62,496 nt of DNA from Candidatus Brocadia sapporoensis (GTDB lineage Bacteria > Planctomycetota > Brocadiia > Brocadiales > Brocadiaceae): assembly GCF_001753675.2 (NCBI RefSeq), contig NZ_MJUW02000021.1, positions 1-62,496 on the forward strand, read 5' to 3'. This document shows, piece after piece, positions 62,187 to 62,496 of this stretch. Within the stretch, counting starts at the first letter, position 1; the number at the start of each line of letters is the position of its first letter. The notes under the pieces were generated by a model. The model made no database searches. It was not told where the DNA came from and saw only the letters and a program-made list of their open reading frames with translations. A program made the position numbers and the translations under genes.

Positions 62187-62414
62187 TTATTTATTTTTTT
62201 CCATGTCGTACACAGGTTTCTTGTCATTTATTATGAAAGCAAGGATCCGCATAAGCAAAAAAGCCAGAAGTTGATAGCGCACGGTAAAACTTAAATTTGG
62301 ATGAAGCAGCAATCCCCGAACAATCCTTTCTTCAATCTCTGATGCTGGAAAAGTCTCTCCGATACGAAGAGGCTTTCTGGATGGAGATGCATGACCTTTA
62401 AAAATCAGGGTCAT
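62187..62414 (-). CDS. possible short hypothetical protein
   Basis: A 75-residue frame directly after the tRNA on the opposite strand. The sequence (MTLIFKGHASPSRKPLRIGE, then a helical region EIEERIVRGLLLHPNLSF and a hydrophobic LLAFLLMRILAFII) looks somewhat gene-like, but there is no ribosome site and no family match. It may be a chance frame or a small membrane protein. Confidence 0.3.
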   Translation of the reverse strand: MTLIFKGHASPSRKPLRIGETFPASEIEERIVRGLLLHPNLSFTVRYQLLAFLLMRILAFIINDKKPVYDMEKNK

Positions 62415-62496
62415 CGTGTAGTTGTGTGGGTAAAAGAGAGAGCAAATTAGTATAAGATGGCTTTAGATAAAGGGAGAAGAGCTTTTAAAAGGGTCA

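Overview
The window most likely comes from an anaerobic ammonium-oxidising (anammox) planctomycete of the Brocadiales (Kuenenia, Brocadia or Jettenia type); the genus cannot be fixed from sequence alone. The evidence is a set of periplasmic c-type cytochromes at 5.9-7.9 kb. It includes an adjacent class II plus class I pair in which each protein has one extra Cys placed to be the second heme ligand, the hallmark of the anammox NaxLS complex. An octaheme protein of the hydroxylamine-oxidoreductase type lies at 13.1-14.6 kb, and a flavodiiron protein at 17.4 kb. Bactofilins, a dynamin-like GTPase and a flotillin would suit a cell with internal membranes. TTG and GTG starts behind good Shine-Dalgarno sites are common.

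Layout. 0-1.3 kb: internally deleted IS1634-type transposase. 1.6-5.2 kb: secreted DUF11-type protein, PPC/DUF296 protein, phosphohexomutase. 5.2-8 kb: cytochrome c' gene and the naxLS-type pair, with strong sigma70-like promoters, long leaders and a hairpin terminator. 8-9.3 kb: isochorismatase-family hydrolase and metallo-beta-lactamase-fold hydrolase. 9.3-11.5 kb: graveyard of an IS256-type and an ISNCY-type transposase plus a 131-bp MITE-like hairpin. 11.7-18.6 kb: membrane protein, nucleoside deaminase, octaheme cytochrome, REC-PAS-GGDEF-EAL protein, flavodiiron protein. 18.7-26.8 kb: ispD, dGTPase-like protein, HIT protein, FmdB-type zinc ribbon, broken CBS gene, LysM/degenerate M23 lipoprotein, a second ISNCY remnant, folC, tRNA-Leu(CAA), floA. 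27.4-31 kb: orphan SdhA-type flavoprotein and a hybrid histidine kinase. 31.3-35 kb: 1255-residue SBBP-repeat surface protein with recent exact internal duplications. 35.4-41 kb: argG, radical SAM protein, proB, DinB-fold protein. 41-46 kb: glycosyltransferase, broken sigma-54 regulator, zinc-ribbon bactofilin plus bactofilin, DUF445 protein, group II intron reverse transcriptase scrap. 46-50 kb: ParA with partner, gpmA with a secreted protein, a repeat-rich spacer, DUF2141 protein. 50.3-55.1 kb: ridA, dynamin-like GTPase, ispF, membrane protein, serS. 55.3-56.5 kb: REP hairpins with a RAYT stub interrupted by a third ISNCY copy. 56.7-62.5 kb: secreted protein, ugd, methyltransferase, dacB, degenerate receiver, smpB, tRNA-Leu(CAG).

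How the parts fit. The redox genes (cytochromes, octaheme protein, flavodiiron protein) point to handling of NO and other nitrogen intermediates in the periplasm or anammoxosome. Much of the rest is housekeeping: arginine, proline, folate, isoprenoid and cell-wall synthesis, translation and trans-translation. Mobile-element debris and at least three families of intergenic palindromes fill the spacers. No CRISPR array, rRNA operon or complete mobile element was seen.
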